From positions 248,001 to 312,000 of the forward strand of contig CANTFK010000771.1 of assembly GCA_947646735.1 (NCBI GenBank): a DNA stretch of 64,000 bases. The letters are read 5' to 3'. This document shows positions 1 to 10,449 of this stretch, piece after piece. Under the pieces are notes generated by a model that was not told where the DNA came from, made no database searches, and was given only the letters and a program-made list of their open reading frames with translations. The translations under genes and the position numbers were made by a program. This DNA comes from Peronospora farinosa. Lineage: Eukaryota; Oomycota; Peronosporomycetes; Peronosporales; Peronosporaceae. The number at the start of each line of letters is the position of its first letter. The stretch's first letter is position 1.

Positions 1-16
1 ACCATCACTTAAAAGC

Positions 17-1395
17 ATGAGTGTCCCTTCGTCAATTCCACGCATTCTTGACAGGTAAATTTACTATGGAATAGTCAGATAGATAGAGAAAAGAAAATGC
101 TACAATGTCGTGGTGTTTTGACATTGTAATAGTGTCTATGGATGATGTTCTAGTGAGAAAAAGGTGGAAGATCTCATTTTGTGTCATGTTTTTTTCTCTT
201 TTGTTTTTTTATAGCGATAGTGACAGTGAGGATGATGTTCCATTGTCCTCCTTACGTAGTGCGAAAGCTCCAGTACTAAAAGAAGAAATAAAGACGGAAA
301 TGTCGAGCCACAATGTGAAAAAGAACAAACGAGAGACGAGAAGTGAGAGCGAAAGTGACGATGAGATTCCTATCAGTGGCCTGGCGAACCGGAATAAAAA
401 GTTGAAGATTGAGACAAATGTCAAGAGGGAAGAGGTGACGATGAATAACCCTCGGTCGACATTAAAGAGCACACCACGTAAGGTGAAGAAGAGAATAATA
501 AAGGTGAGATAAGGAGAGACATAGTGAGGGAGGGGGTATCGGGAGTGACTGGATGGTAATAATTGTTGCATTAATGGGAGTTGTACAGATAAAGATTCGA
601 CAACAAGAGTGTACGGAACAATTGTATCAAACACTCAAGGGTCAATTGGCTCAGGAATTGCTAATTGCTGTGTCGATGGTGGTATGCGATGGAATGGCCA
701 CCCACGAAGACATTAACGTCAGTAGGTGACACACAAACACTATGAAGGGTGTTGTTAAGGTGGATTTATTTATCTTTAGTGATGTTGTTTGGAATGAATG
801 TAGAAAGTGCATGGCGTTCAGGAACTTGATGGGTTTCCTGGTGCCTATATTCGCGTTAAGGTAAGAGTCTGTGGTAGAAAGGAGGGAGTGGACTTTAAAA
901 GGCGTCAAGTTTTTACTGTTTTCATTTTTATATTTTGTTGTGTAGGGTGACGACTTGGGTTCGATTATAGATACGCGGCTATCAGCGGGAAAGCCGTCGT
1001 TCTTGCACTTCTTTGCTATGTCTTCTGAAGACCTGCAAAAGCTGCTTCTTCTGGCGTATGATAAACAAATGGAAGTGTTGATCGAGCATGAGGTTCGTAT
1101 GGAAAGTGGGCATCGCTGGCGTTGGTAAAAAACCATACTGACCGCTGTGTAAATTGCCATTTGTACGGATCAGGGCTCGGACACTCCTCTTCTGAAGGAG
1201 CTGCAGAAGGCACGCGCATCAGCAGCTCGAATCAACACAGAGAAGGCAGACCGAAGCATACAAAAGGTGCTGAAGAGTTTTGCTGAGCTGGAGCGAGAAA
1301 TTAAAGCGGTAAAAGCTCTTGCGCTCAAAGAGGAGAATACTTCGGATGAAGGTGAAGAAGACGACAATGATGATGACGACGCAGCGAACGACTAA
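17..1395 (+). pseudogene. Six-exon acidic protein of unknown function with a 7-bp frameshift in exon 3
   Basis: I do not recognise the family. Exons inferred from GT...AG borders and frame continuity are 17-54, 215-503, 589-721, 804-860, 946-1092 and 1174-1395. The product starts with a Ser/Asp/Glu-rich, lysine-rich tail typical of nuclear proteins, has a conserved-looking core (a CRWWYAMEWPP stretch, then VQELDGFPGAYIRVK and GDDLGSIIDTR) and ends in a predicted helix followed by an acidic GDEE/D run. All exons keep phase except exon 3, where AATTGCT is repeated at 656-662 and 663-669. Removing one copy makes exon 3 126 nt long and restores a continuous frame to the end, so the locus is either a recently broken gene or carries a sequencing error. 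A related fragment near 31.9 kb lacks the repeat. It converges on the next gene with a 24-bp gap. An upstream start outside the window is possible. Confidence 0.6.
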
Positions 1396-1419
1396 AAAGA
1401 ATTGCTGAATAAGCGAGGT

Positions 1420-2136
1420 TCAACCGACACGAGCAAGGACGGACTTGACGTATTCACGTCGAATTAAGCTCGCGTGCTGGGTCATGGTGTGGCCCTTGTT
1501 GTTGTACAGGTCAAGTCCCAGCAAATGCAATGGCGTGGAAATGAGCTGCACGGCTGCAGGGCAGATGAGCTGTGCAAAAGTTCCGGCATTGGACTTGTCC
1601 ATAAGCTTGTTGTCCTCAATTTTCTTGGCCAGCACTTTAGGTGCATTGAATGACGCTGCACAAGTCATTGAGTCACGTACAGCAAAGAGACCAATGGACG
1701 CCAGTGGAAAAGCCGCAGGTGCAATAACACCGAACATGCGTGCAAAGGCACGATCTTTGGCAATGCAGAGCGACATGTTGACGGCCGTCGTGCCAATAAA
1801 CTTGGGCATTTGATTGTCCGTTTCAATGTACTCGCAGACAGAGTCGACCGCATTTGCAGCCATGTACGTGGCTGTATAGAGACCAAAGACAATGTGAAAC
1901 TCACGTTTGCCTACGAAGCGTAATGGGTTTTTGAGGAAGCTGATGGAGAGCTCCTTAATGCCACGACCAAGCGGGCGAGCGCCACTGGCGTTCTCGATAA
2001 TAGCGCGATCCACGATGGTGATGAAGGGCGCAACACCGAGTGACGCAGCCATGGCAGCAGCAGTGTCCACCATGAGCTGTTTGACCAGCTTTGCAGGGCC
2101 TGGGGATTGATTCTTGTCACTTGAGATGTCTGCCAT
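1420..2136 (-). CDS. Conserved multi-pass (probably mitochondrial) membrane protein, unknown function
   Basis: A single uninterrupted frame of 238 residues. It begins with a short hydrophilic N-terminus and contains several moderately hydrophobic alanine-rich segments (about residues 25-45, 70-95, 120-160 and 190-210), consistent with a multi-pass organelle membrane protein. I see no Px[D/E]xx[K/R] carrier signatures, so it is not an SLC25 carrier. Similar uncharacterised proteins occur in fungi and oomycetes as far as I recall, but I cannot assign a reaction. The ATG at 2136 is the first in frame and the frame has no competing gene on the other strand. It is convergent with the preceding gene. 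Membership of a named family would need a profile search. Confidence 0.75.
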   Translation of the reverse strand: MADISSDKNQSPGPAKLVKQLMVDTAAAMAASLGVAPFITIVDRAIIENASGARPLGRGIKELSISFLKNPLRFVGKREFHIVFGLYTATYMAANAVDSVCEYIETDNQMPKFIGTTAVNMSLCIAKDRAFARMFGVIAPAAFPLASIGLFAVRDSMTCAASFNAPKVLAKKIEDNKLMDKSNAGTFAQLICPAAVQLISTPLHLLGLDLYNNKGHTMTQHASLIRREYVKSVLARVG

Positions 2137-2545
2137 TAGAATTTTCTAAGCAGGAAAATGAGCAACTGATCCTCAAAGCGCTAAAACTTCAGAGTTTGAG
2201 CCTATCCACCAAGCGATCAAATGTCAAACGTAGCTGCTTGTGACGTGGTGGGAGGATAGGCAACATATACAAAAATCAAGATGAAATGGGGTGCATTTCG
2301 TAATGGCCGATGTTATACGTAAGCATAAATATTAGGCTTCGACTTAAACTTTGCGCTCAAACGTGCACCTTCGTTACCGTATTACTCTTCTTTTGGCGGC
2401 TATAACGTCTACTATTGTCATGCAAGAGATCATATCTAGCAATCATGTGATCAGGAGATAGAAAAGCGCTATCAAAAGTCCTGCTCGCGAGCTTCACTGG
2501 CGAATGGCTCCATTTTTATGTCATGTTGGACATTTAGGAAGTAAA

Positions 2546-2598
2546 AGAATTGCTCCGATGTGCGGGATGCTTGTCCAGCATCACATCGGAGTAATTCT
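2546..2598. other. 53-nt strong hairpin
   Basis: Positions 2546-2561 pair with 2583-2598 over 16 bp (one G-T wobble). After a 4-nt one-sided bulge, 2566-2571 pairs with 2577-2582 around a 5-nt loop. It lies about 0.4 kb upstream of the membrane-protein gene in otherwise unannotated DNA. It could be a small-RNA precursor, a transposon tip or chance. Confidence 0.6.
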
Positions 2599-3826
2599 CT
2601 TTCAGCTTCACCATGTTATGACGTCCAAGGTGCTTTCAATCTCAATGTAGTAAATCTTAGCATACAACATATCATCATGAAGTCCAATATATATACAAGA
2701 GATTGTCTGCACTTTATCGAGATAATAAAATGCTTATGCTTACCGATTACGGCTATGACTCGATGCGTATGGTGGGAGCATATGACTGACCGACCAAGCA
2801 ACAAATGAAATGATGAGACACCAGAAGCAATGTTAGCTCGAGTATGAAGAATTTGTGGCTCCGTCCCGACCTGACATCAAAGAACAACTTTGCCGAGAAT
2901 ATTGCGTTTTTGAAAAGGACATTGCGCGCTTGACAGCTACTTTCGAGGAAGGTTAGCAATTTGAAGAGGAGCAAACGTGGAAGAAACGCGCATGAAAAAA
3001 GAGCTTGGGAAATCAGCAAACTTTTGAGGACGTCCGCAAGCAGACCTTGCAAAACGGAGAGTGTGAGCTGCTGCAGCTACTAAGAAACCCCAGAAACCCC
3101 AAACATGTGCCGAGATACGAATGACATCTCTGCTACAATTGAATCTGTGGAGCTAGACGGTCACGGAACGTCGTGTACTATTTGCACGTGCGCAAGACAG
3201 GGGTGGGGGGGGGTCGCTGCTAGGCCTAGGGACGGCACGATCACCCAGCGCTAGGTCGTGTGATATGAAGTGATAAAGAGAGCCATCGACAGAAGCACCG
3301 TTCTTTGACAACAACGGCACACATATACAAGGTATACAACATCTTCATCTCCAAGAAGCGTTTATATCTATAGGATTCAATATGTATTGACTCCTTGGCT
3401 CAAACTGTTCGAAAAATTCGCTTCATATGATAAATACTCTACCCAAATTCTATATGAATGTACCAGGGCTTCCTTTCGTCAATACTTGCACGATCTGAAC
3501 ACGACATTGCGTTCGCCAAGTAAGCAATTAGTATTCTATCGGGTCAAGGATAGACATGAGAAGCTGGAGATAAGTTGATCTTGGCCGGAGTCACACCGAA
3601 GCAGTTAGGGCGGGCACTTGAGATAATGGTCGCAGGAAACAAAGTATTGTCGAAGAGCAATTGGGTTATGTCGAAGAGCAATTATCATCCACGTCACCGA
3701 ACGTGGAGCCTAGTAGTTGAACGGAAGAACATCTTATCTGTTCAACAACGGGTGACAAAACCGACACGAGCTGGTCATTGAATCGATCCACTCACCACCT
3801 TGAATGCTATGGCGGATGTCGTCTAC
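2599..3826. other. Gene-poor stretch with decayed retroelement-like sequence
   Basis: No convincing gene. Part (about 3370-3780) has two broken frames on the plus strand containing a TPKQLGRALEIMVAGNK-like segment and ending near TGTTCAACA-type sequence, which looks like the remains of an LTR retroelement, but no diagnostic motif is intact. A run of nine G occurs near 3205-3213. A 15-bp phrase (TGTCGAAGAGCAATT) occurs twice close together near 3648-3684. This is where later exons of the TRAPPC2L-like gene would be expected; I could not find them. Confidence 0.4.
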
Positions 3827-3957
3827 CTGAGCTCGTCGACCAAGTCCAGCGCAGCGTGCAGCACGAACTCGTCCACGTGGGTGCTTTCGTCACGCAGGGC
3901 GCGCGTCTCCGTCGTGTACAGGGGATCTTTGAAACCTACAGCCACAAACATTGACAT
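3827..3957 (-). pseudogene. TRAPPC2L-like first exon, rest of gene not found
   Basis: TRAPPC2L is a small longin-fold subunit of TRAPP vesicle-tethering complexes. The minus-strand exon gives about 43 residues, MSMFVAVGFKDPLYTTE... ...HAALDLVDELR. These match the N-terminal strand-strand-helix of TRAPPC2L proteins (human pattern: IAVI.KENYPLYIRS ... VHTSLDVVDE). A plausible donor (CAG|GTAGAC) follows at 3826, and an upstream in-frame extension exists but does not resemble the family. I scanned the roughly 1.7 kb downstream on the minus strand for the expected YLGLLYPTEDYKVYGY region and found nothing. The gene is therefore probably truncated by the retroelement debris next to it, or has a very long intron reaching beyond this interval, which would be unusual here. 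Confidence 0.65.
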
Positions 3958-4309
3958 GGCTCTTACCTTTTGCTTGGCATTCTTTCCATTTAAACGCTTC
4001 CTAATTAATTGAATATCAGACTTTTCTGTGATCCTGTTACGTGTAACGCCTGTCAAGATGATGCGTTTCTTCTCGTCTCTTTTGACTGTAAATTCTTGCA
4101 AAACAACTGCTGTTGACGTCTGCCTGCAGATGACGCAAGGTGCCCTAGCATGCTAAAACGTCGCTTGATCCGCAAAAGACGCCAGTGTCCAATAAAAGAC
4201 ACAAGAGTAAGACAACGAGAGGGGAATCGATACGTTCATATATTCCTCAGTTCGTAATTGTCTTTCAAGTCCTCAGGTGTCCAGTGAGTGGCCACGTCGT
4301 AAGAAGGAA

Positions 4310-4567
4310 ATGTTGAAAAAGTCGGCTTTCCCGCTCGTAGTGCTAGGACTCGCTAGCACACACGAAGTAACCGCTGGGCCCCTCGCCTACGGTATTTGCC
4401 AGACGGGATGCAACGCCATCGTAGTCGCGTGCTACGCTGCTGCCGGTGCGGTGTTTGGTACCGTAACCGCCGGTATTGGTACTATGCCTGCTATCCTTGC
4501 ATGCAATGTTGCGTTGGGGACATGCATGGCTAGCTGTGTCGCAGCTGGCTGCGCACCGACGCCGTAG
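4310..4567 (+). CDS. Small cysteine-rich secreted protein (zygote-specific-protein-like)
   Basis: 85 residues from the ATG at 4310, preferred over the upstream in-frame ATG at 4277 because it places a hydrophobic signal peptide (about residues 4-22, KSAFPLVVLGLASTHEVTAG) at the N-terminus. The mature part is short, Gly/Ala-rich and has six or seven cysteines in paired arrangement (ICQTGC, VACYAAAG, LACN, GTCMASC, AAGC). The pattern GPLAYGICQTGC...CYAAAG...C.ALGTCM..C resembles a small family sometimes annotated as zygote-specific class V protein in fungi, oomycetes and other eukaryotes. Function is unknown; it is presumably extracellular. It is divergent from the TRAPPC2L-like exon. It could be an apoplastic effector-like protein, but nothing in the sequence proves that. 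Confidence 0.75.
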   Translation: MLKKSAFPLVVLGLASTHEVTAGPLAYGICQTGCNAIVVACYAAAGAVFGTVTAGIGTMPAILACNVALGTCMASCVAAGCAPTP

Positions 4568-5076
4568 TCGTGAGTACCCCGTTGTTCGGACGAGTAAGAT
4601 TTGTCTTTCAAACCTGATGTTGCGGCCCATTATTTGAATGACCGACGTTTCTTGTTAGGATCCTCCAAGGAATGAGCTTGTACTGCCACGAAGAACGATA
4701 GGTTTATCTTTCTCCAATGCCTGGCGTAGTCTGTTGTTCAGCCCGTAAGAGATTCGTAGAACGTAGACGTTATACTAAACCAAGCGTTTAATACTTACTT
4801 TTATTTTACCGACCCGGCCGGCCAGCTTCGAACTTCTTTCCATCTTTCGCCAACACGACATACAATTCGTCTTGAACTCAAGTTGCTTAACATCTAGACG
4901 GATCACGGTATCTAGCCATCGATCGCAATCCTTCAACAATGGCTGGCTTCAAAGATTTTATACAGAGCCGAAGGGTATGATGTTACGGGTAATAGACCCC
5001 TCTCACGCTTTGTGTTCTATAGGCACGACTTTCGTTTTCCTTTTTGGAGCCCGGATTGGGCCTCTCGCTTGAAATT
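4568..5076. other. Intergenic, nothing recognised
   Basis: AT-rich DNA with only short random frames on both strands. It separates the cysteine-rich gene from the start of the transposon block. Confidence 0.5.
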
Positions 5077-5916
5077 TGTAGCGGAGCTGCACAGCTCTTT
5101 AGTCAAAGGAAGACTTTAGGCTGAAAACCCTTTTAGTTTTATGGAATTAATTAAAGAGGACGGCTTAAAGCCACTTAGTTTTTAGGAACTAAATAGACGA
5201 CTAAGAAGTCACCCTGTTCTAAGAACGAGGAAAAAGACTAAGTCGGCAAGCAATAAGCTGAGGTTCAGAGAACCAACGCACAGAGTGCAAGAACAAGCTA
5301 GAAGCTTAAAGTCATAGAGAACCAACGCACATAGTGCACAAGAGAACAAGTAATCTCGAGACTTGCGATCTTTAACTTAAAATGAGAGCTGATTTTATTT
5401 TATGCTTTGAGATTTAATGAATAATCCTACTCTAAGTTATCTACACTAGATTAATTACTATTATAGTAATTATTATATCCAGGCTTTGCTATTGGACGAC
5501 GTATCGTCTAAACATCTGTGTATAATATATTTAGTACAGCGTTATTGATTATCGAATTCTAATTGATAAGATACGGTATTACCAAATACCATATCTTTAA
5601 CGCACCGACCCCGCGGTGTACTGGTTTACCACTCACTTCGGGACCGGGAGGTCACGGGTTCGATACCCACGGCCGACAAATCCTCAAGTATAATGGAGGT
5701 GGGCTTGAACTGTGCATCCGTGTACTAGGTGCGTCGCCGTTAAAATACGTACCAATCCAATTGGAAGGGCAAGCCTGGTGAAATATCACCATATCTTTAA
5801 CGCTCATACTTATTACTCCTCTAAAGAGAAGCATCAAAATGAATTATATGCAGTAAAAGGAAACTTCAACCGTAAATTTCGGAATGATGTTACAACCATC
5901 GTGTAACCCCGTTACA
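5077..5916 (+). repeat. Probable LTR (TGTAGCGG...CCGTTACA) containing a SINE
   Basis: Begins TGTAGCGGAGCTGCACAGCTC and ends CCCCGTTACA, the same CCGTTACA-type ending seen on other LTRs in this window (16744, 24090, 25187). A gag-like frame starts about 110 bp later. It contains two copies of an AGAGAACCAACGCACA phrase (about 5278 and 5317) and a later SINE insertion. A typical primer-binding site is not evident right after the end, so the boundaries are tentative. Confidence 0.45.
5604..5787 (+). mobile_element. tRNA-derived SINE with perfect 16-bp target-site duplication
   Basis: The 184-bp insert is flanked by identical 16-bp copies of ACCATATCTTTAACGC at 5588-5603 and 5788-5803. Its 5' half carries an RNA polymerase III internal promoter: an A-box-like CGGTGTACTGGTT (about 5614-5626) and a near-perfect B box GGGTTCGATACCC (5656-5668). 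The rest is an unrelated body ending GGTGAAATATC without a long poly(A). The long target duplication is what target-primed reverse transcription by a LINE machinery produces. The undamaged duplications suggest a fairly young insertion. It sits inside the LTR-like stretch, so it inserted after that element did. Confidence 0.85.
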
Positions 5917-6027
5917 CTATCCCCCACCAGACTGACGTTTCCATAGAATGTCATTCGACATCTTTTTCTTTTTGAGGTATTGCTTTAGCGAACGTTTAAG
6001 CCTTACGGTTTGCTCACGGCACATACC

Positions 6028-7183
6028 ATGACGCCTCCTGGCAATGACTCACAGACTCTATGGGACCTTATCGAAGGCGACCTTGATGAAGCGGTTGATA
6101 ACGAAAGTGACACCGTCTATGTGGGACCCGATGGGTCCTCTTTAACCACACTTACGGGTGAAGATAACACTACTCATGCCCCGAATCCGTTCCCTGAACG
6201 TGGTGCTGCAGATGCGCTAAAAGCGTTACGTGACCCACCTGACGTATCGTCAACAGCAACGGTTACTAATCCACTCGAGGGAGCAGCAGCAGACCATCGA
6301 TCAAGAGGAAGGCGCCAAGCGCCGGACAAAGAATATGGCGAGGCTTCAGGACCACCGACAGTACAGGTTTAAACCACCTACGGTGGAAGAAAGCCTAAAG
6401 GAGGCATCTGGGCATTACCTTTCTGGCTGGGCCATTGGGCCTGAGCCCATTTCACCCGAGGATGTTGCAACGCGAACGGCTCTTTGACAGCGATATCTGG
6501 AGCCCCACATAACTACGCAAAGCCAATACTTGGCACGCCTTAACAGGCAAGTGCGCGGTGCGCCAGTTCCTCCCATAAAGGGTGTCCCCATCCTTCTGTT
6601 TGCGGGGTAAACCGAGGAAGAAGAAGACACGGCTTTTAGTTGCTGGGCGCATCATGCGCGACGTTTAAACAGCATGTGGGCCCTGCGGGCAAGTGCCAAT
6701 GTGGCAGATGTTCGTCGCGAACGGAAAATGCGTTACGATTACGCTAAACTGAAGGCCCGAGGAAAACTGAAATCCCAACGAACGCATTATTAGTCTGCTA
6801 CACAGGACCCCAATGTTTCGGCTACACCTGTAGCCGCGAGTGCACGACAGGCCGAGGCCGCTAACTCGCCTACCCCACCACTACTGATGCAAAGCGTCAT
6901 CGCCAACAGGTTGACCCTGCGCACGACGCTCTAAAACGTCCACGGCGTATGGGCAATCCTGCCAAAGGATAACCTCAAACTCTCATGAGTTCCACGACTC
7001 GGGATATCCCCGCCACTTCATTAAATACTGGTTTTGACCATGGCGGCGACGTTTCTGCAGTAGACGCTCAACATGGAACTGAAGGTTCCCCTGTCCATCA
7101 AGCAAACCCGGAGGAGGCCGGTGTACCGAGACAAGCTCATGCCGAGCTACTTCAAGAGGTGCAGTCTCTCCGTGAGACTGTGC
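6028..7183 (+). pseudogene. Gag-like frame of an LTR retroelement, frameshifted and truncated
   Basis: Starting at the ATG at 6028 (MTPPGNDSQTLWDLIEGDLD), the frame is acidic and runs to a stop at about 6370. Overlapping frames (6230-6487 and 6985-7183) continue similar low-complexity coding sequence, indicating several frameshifts. The last part ends abruptly at 7183, where the 2,095-bp tandem array starts. No zinc knuckle is visible in what remains. Assignment as gag rests on its position just after an LTR-like end. Confidence 0.45.
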
Positions 7184-7904
7184 TGTGGTGGAGTGGGTTC
7201 TCACACAATTGTATGATGATACCCCAATCCACTCACTGTGCTGGACTTTCGACTGTCGGAGGGGGTACCCAGATGCCGCGTATGGACCTTCTTCTCTCCT
7301 TGTGTACTGTACCCGTCGGCTGGCGGGTTGCACTCTTCGGAGGACTTGGTGAAGATGTAGACGTCTGCCTTGAGGGAGGTAGACCTGGGGGGCCTCGAGT
7401 GGATATGCTTCACTCGGTAGGCCGGTAGGTGGCCACTCGATCGACCTTGTCGAGAGTGGACTTAGAGCCAAATTCTTCAGGGGAGCTTATCCCTGGCCTT
7501 TTTCTTCTTGTTTCAGGGGTATCAACCACCTGACCTTTACTTTTCTCCCGGACCGTGAGGTGAGGGAGACCGCTTCCGATAGCGGGTCTTGGGGGGTGTT
7601 GCTACTCGAACGAGCTCACAGGCCAAATATATCCTGGAGCTCTATTCGCACTTGAACTTTGCTACACAACTGTATTCGACGGGGGTCAAAATATATCCCA
7701 ACCGGAACAGTGAGTAACTTAAAGCAAGTTTTACTGGGGTGACGGAGTCGTGCCACGTAAATCAAAAATTGAGTAGTTTATACTATAGTCCTATCCTTTT
7801 AACTCCTTTACTCTATCCTTGCCTGAAGCTCTGATTCCTTGCGTCGAATGGTCTGATTTTTGCGTTTACTGGTCAGGAGTGGCTAAACCCCGAGGGGCCG
7901 AGGT

Positions 7905-8165
7905 CGACCAATGAGGGACCCAGGTCTACCAGCGAGGGACTGGGTAGACTAATGAGGGACCCAGGTCTACCAACGAGGGACCGGGTCGACCGATGAGGGA
8001 CCGGGTCGGACCGACGAGGGACCCAGGTCTACCGATGAGGGACCGGGTCGACCAATGAGGGACCGGGCGACCGATGAGGGACCAAGGTCGACCGATGAGG
8101 GAACGGGTCTATTGACTAGGGGCCGAGGTCGACCGATGATGGACCAGGTCGACCGACAAGGGACC
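7905..8165. repeat. GGGACC/GTCGACC minisatellite inside the LTR
   Basis: About a dozen imperfect copies of an 18-22-bp unit of the form GACCGATGAGGGACC(A/G)GGTC. It recurs at about 10000-10260 and 12095-12385 in the other two array copies. On the minus strand it translates as a spurious SSVDLGP-type repeat. The third copy has more units and different ordering at its right end, showing that the minisatellite has diverged or been converted. Confidence 0.8.
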
Positions 8166-8354
8166 GTGGCCAACCATTTAAGGAGCTTCCTATTGGCTGA
8201 AACTTCAACCTATCAGAAACTTGGATGTTCATTGGTTGTCCACGCGTCACCGTTTCGAGACCACGTGGTTCCTGCTCCGCGCTGCGCTCTCGGGCCTGGA
8301 GCAGCGACGCTCAGTTGGTCCTAGGGGCATCCTAGTGACCGATCCATTCGATGA

Positions 8355-9278
8355 CTATACTGGGGACCATGTTGCTGCTGCTTTTTGACCGCTTGACGTC
8401 AGGTGTTGGGATGGGCCTTGATTCGCCCCTGGGTGGCCGGCGGCTCCGTACATGTGAGGATCCACCGTGATATCTTGAAGCGTCATCTGGCTGTTCTTGG
8501 ACCGTGTTTGTGTGGGTGTCATCAGAGGTGGGTGTTCCTTTGCTGGCGTGGTACCAACTAGGATCGACAGACGCTTGTGTATATGCTCTAACGTTGTTGT
8601 GATTCTGTCGAATCCCAGGGAAAGCAGGTCGTCCGGGTCGAACCGCCCTGCGACCATTTTCGCTTCACGAAGAAGGGTGACCAGCGCAGTGATCGCGTCC
8701 TTGACGATTTGCAGTCGTGGTAGGGTCGACACCGGCCCAGTGAGCTGACCCAGCTGCCGGATCTCCAGGATCTTCGCGACGGGGTCGCTCTCCAGGAACG
8801 CGTTCAGCTTGCGTTGGTGGTAGGCCCTCGTGACGTCAGCGTCTGACCGTGATGCCAGTCCTGACTTCTCGGGGCCTATCGACTTGGTGTTTCCGGGCAC
8901 CTTCATCCGGAACTTTGTCGGCCTGGATTGCGCGATCTTTGTTTTTTGTTTGTTTGGGGACCTTAGCCTCTCGGTTTTCACCGTCGGCTGATGGTCCTCT
9001 GGATCATGATAGGCGTCATGACCCAAGGTGTCCTCAACGAGAACATAGGGAGGGTATTTAGGTTTTTCTTCAATGAATTCAACCTCGACCATGTTGACCG
9101 GGCCCCTCCCAAGGCCCGGTCGGTCCTTCGATCCTTTGTTTGTTTCTTCTTGAGTCACTGGCGATCGGTCTTCCGGTGACTCTTCGGTCTTGTGCTCCTT
9201 CTTGACATGAACATCTTTATCGTCCTGGGACTCGCGGTGAAATCCCGCGTCTTCAGAAGATCCGGGCACGCGCACCAT
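8355..9278 (-). CDS. Gag-like protein of the tandem element (copy 1)
   Basis: 307 codons starting with ATG at 9278, immediately inside the LTR edge. The frame stays open further upstream through the LTR, but I treat that part as non-coding. The N-terminal third is charged (DKDVHVKKEHKTEESPEDRS), and the middle and C-terminal parts contain helical segments (AYHQRKLNAFLESDPVAKIL, ITTTLEHIHKRLSIL) resembling retroelement gag or a scaffold. No zinc knuckle, protease or reverse transcriptase is present. Related acidic gag segments are typical of oomycete Ty3/Gypsy elements as I recall. Two nearly identical intact copies suggest either recent duplication or selection. Confidence 0.55.
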   Translation of the reverse strand: MVRVPGSSEDAGFHRESQDDKDVHVKKEHKTEESPEDRSPVTQEETNKGSKDRPGLGRGPVNMVEVEFIEEKPKYPPYVLVEDTLGHDAYHDPEDHQPTVKTERLRSPNKQKTKIAQSRPTKFRMKVPGNTKSIGPEKSGLASRSDADVTRAYHQRKLNAFLESDPVAKILEIRQLGQLTGPVSTLPRLQIVKDAITALVTLLREAKMVAGRFDPDDLLSLGFDRITTTLEHIHKRLSILVGTTPAKEHPPLMTPTQTRSKNSQMTLQDITVDPHMYGAAGHPGANQGPSQHLTSSGQKAAATWSPV

Positions 9279-10449
9279 TGTGGTGGAGTGGGTTCTCACA
9301 CAATTGTATGATGATACCCCAATCCACTCACTGTGCTGGACTTTCGACTGTCGGAGGGGGTACCCAGATGCCGCGTATGGACCTTCTTCTCTCCTTGTGT
9401 ACTGTACCCGTCGGCTGGCGGGTTGCACTCTTCGGAGGACTTGGTGAAGATGTAGACGTCTGCCTTGAGGGAGGTAGACCTGGGGGGCCTCGAGTGGATA
9501 TGCTTCACTCGGTAGGCCGGTAGGTGGCCACTCGATCGACCTTGTCGAGAGTGGACTTAGAGCCAAATTCTTCAGGGGAGCTTATCCCTGGCCTTTTTCT
9601 TCTTGTTTCAGGGGTATCAACCACCTGACCTTTACTTTTCTCCCGGACCGTGAGGTGAGGGAGACCGCTTCCGATAGCGGGTCTTGGGGGGTGTTGCTAC
9701 TCGAACGAGCTCACAGGCCAAATATATCCTGGAGATCTATTCGCACTTGAACTTTGCTACACAACTGTATTCGACGGGGGTCAAAATATATCCCAACCGG
9801 AACAGTGAGTAACTTAAAGCAAGTTTTACTGGGGTGACGGAGTCGTGCCACGTAAATCAAAAATTGAGTAGTTTATACTATAGTCCTATCCTTTTAACTC
9901 CTTTACTCTATCCTTGCCTGAAGCTCTGATTCCTTGCGTCGAATGGTCTGATTTTTGCGTTTACTGGTCAGGAGTGGCTAAACCCCGAGGGGCCGAGGTC
10001 GACCAATGAGGGACCCAGGTCTACCAGCGAGGGACTGGGTAGACTAATGAGGGACCCAGGTCTACCAACGAGGGACCGGGTCGACCGATGAGGGACCGGG
10101 TCGGACCGACGAGGGACCCAGGTCTACCGATGAGGGACCGGGTCGACCAATGAGGGACCGGGCGACCGATGAGGGACCAAGGTCGACCGATGAGGGAACG
10201 GGTCTATTGACTAGGGGCCGAGGTCGACCGATGATGGACCAGGTCGACCGACAAGGGACCGTGGCCAACCATTTAAGGAGCTTCCTATTGGCTGAAACTT
10301 CAACCTATCAGAAACTTGGATGTTCATTGGTTGTCCACGCGTCACCGTTTCGAGACCACGTGGTTCCTGCTCCGCGCTGCGCTCTCGGGCCTGGAGCAGC
10401 GACGCTCAGTTGGTCCTAGGGGCATCCTAGTGACCGATCCATTCGATGA

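Noticed and set aside
5604..5787. A tRNA gene at the B box
   Set aside because: No cloverleaf acceptor stem can be drawn and the unit is flanked by target duplications; SINE explains it better.
9279..9566. Gag-like frame continuing upstream through the LTR
   Set aside because: This part is LTR DNA present also where no gag follows (7184-7471), so it is non-coding.
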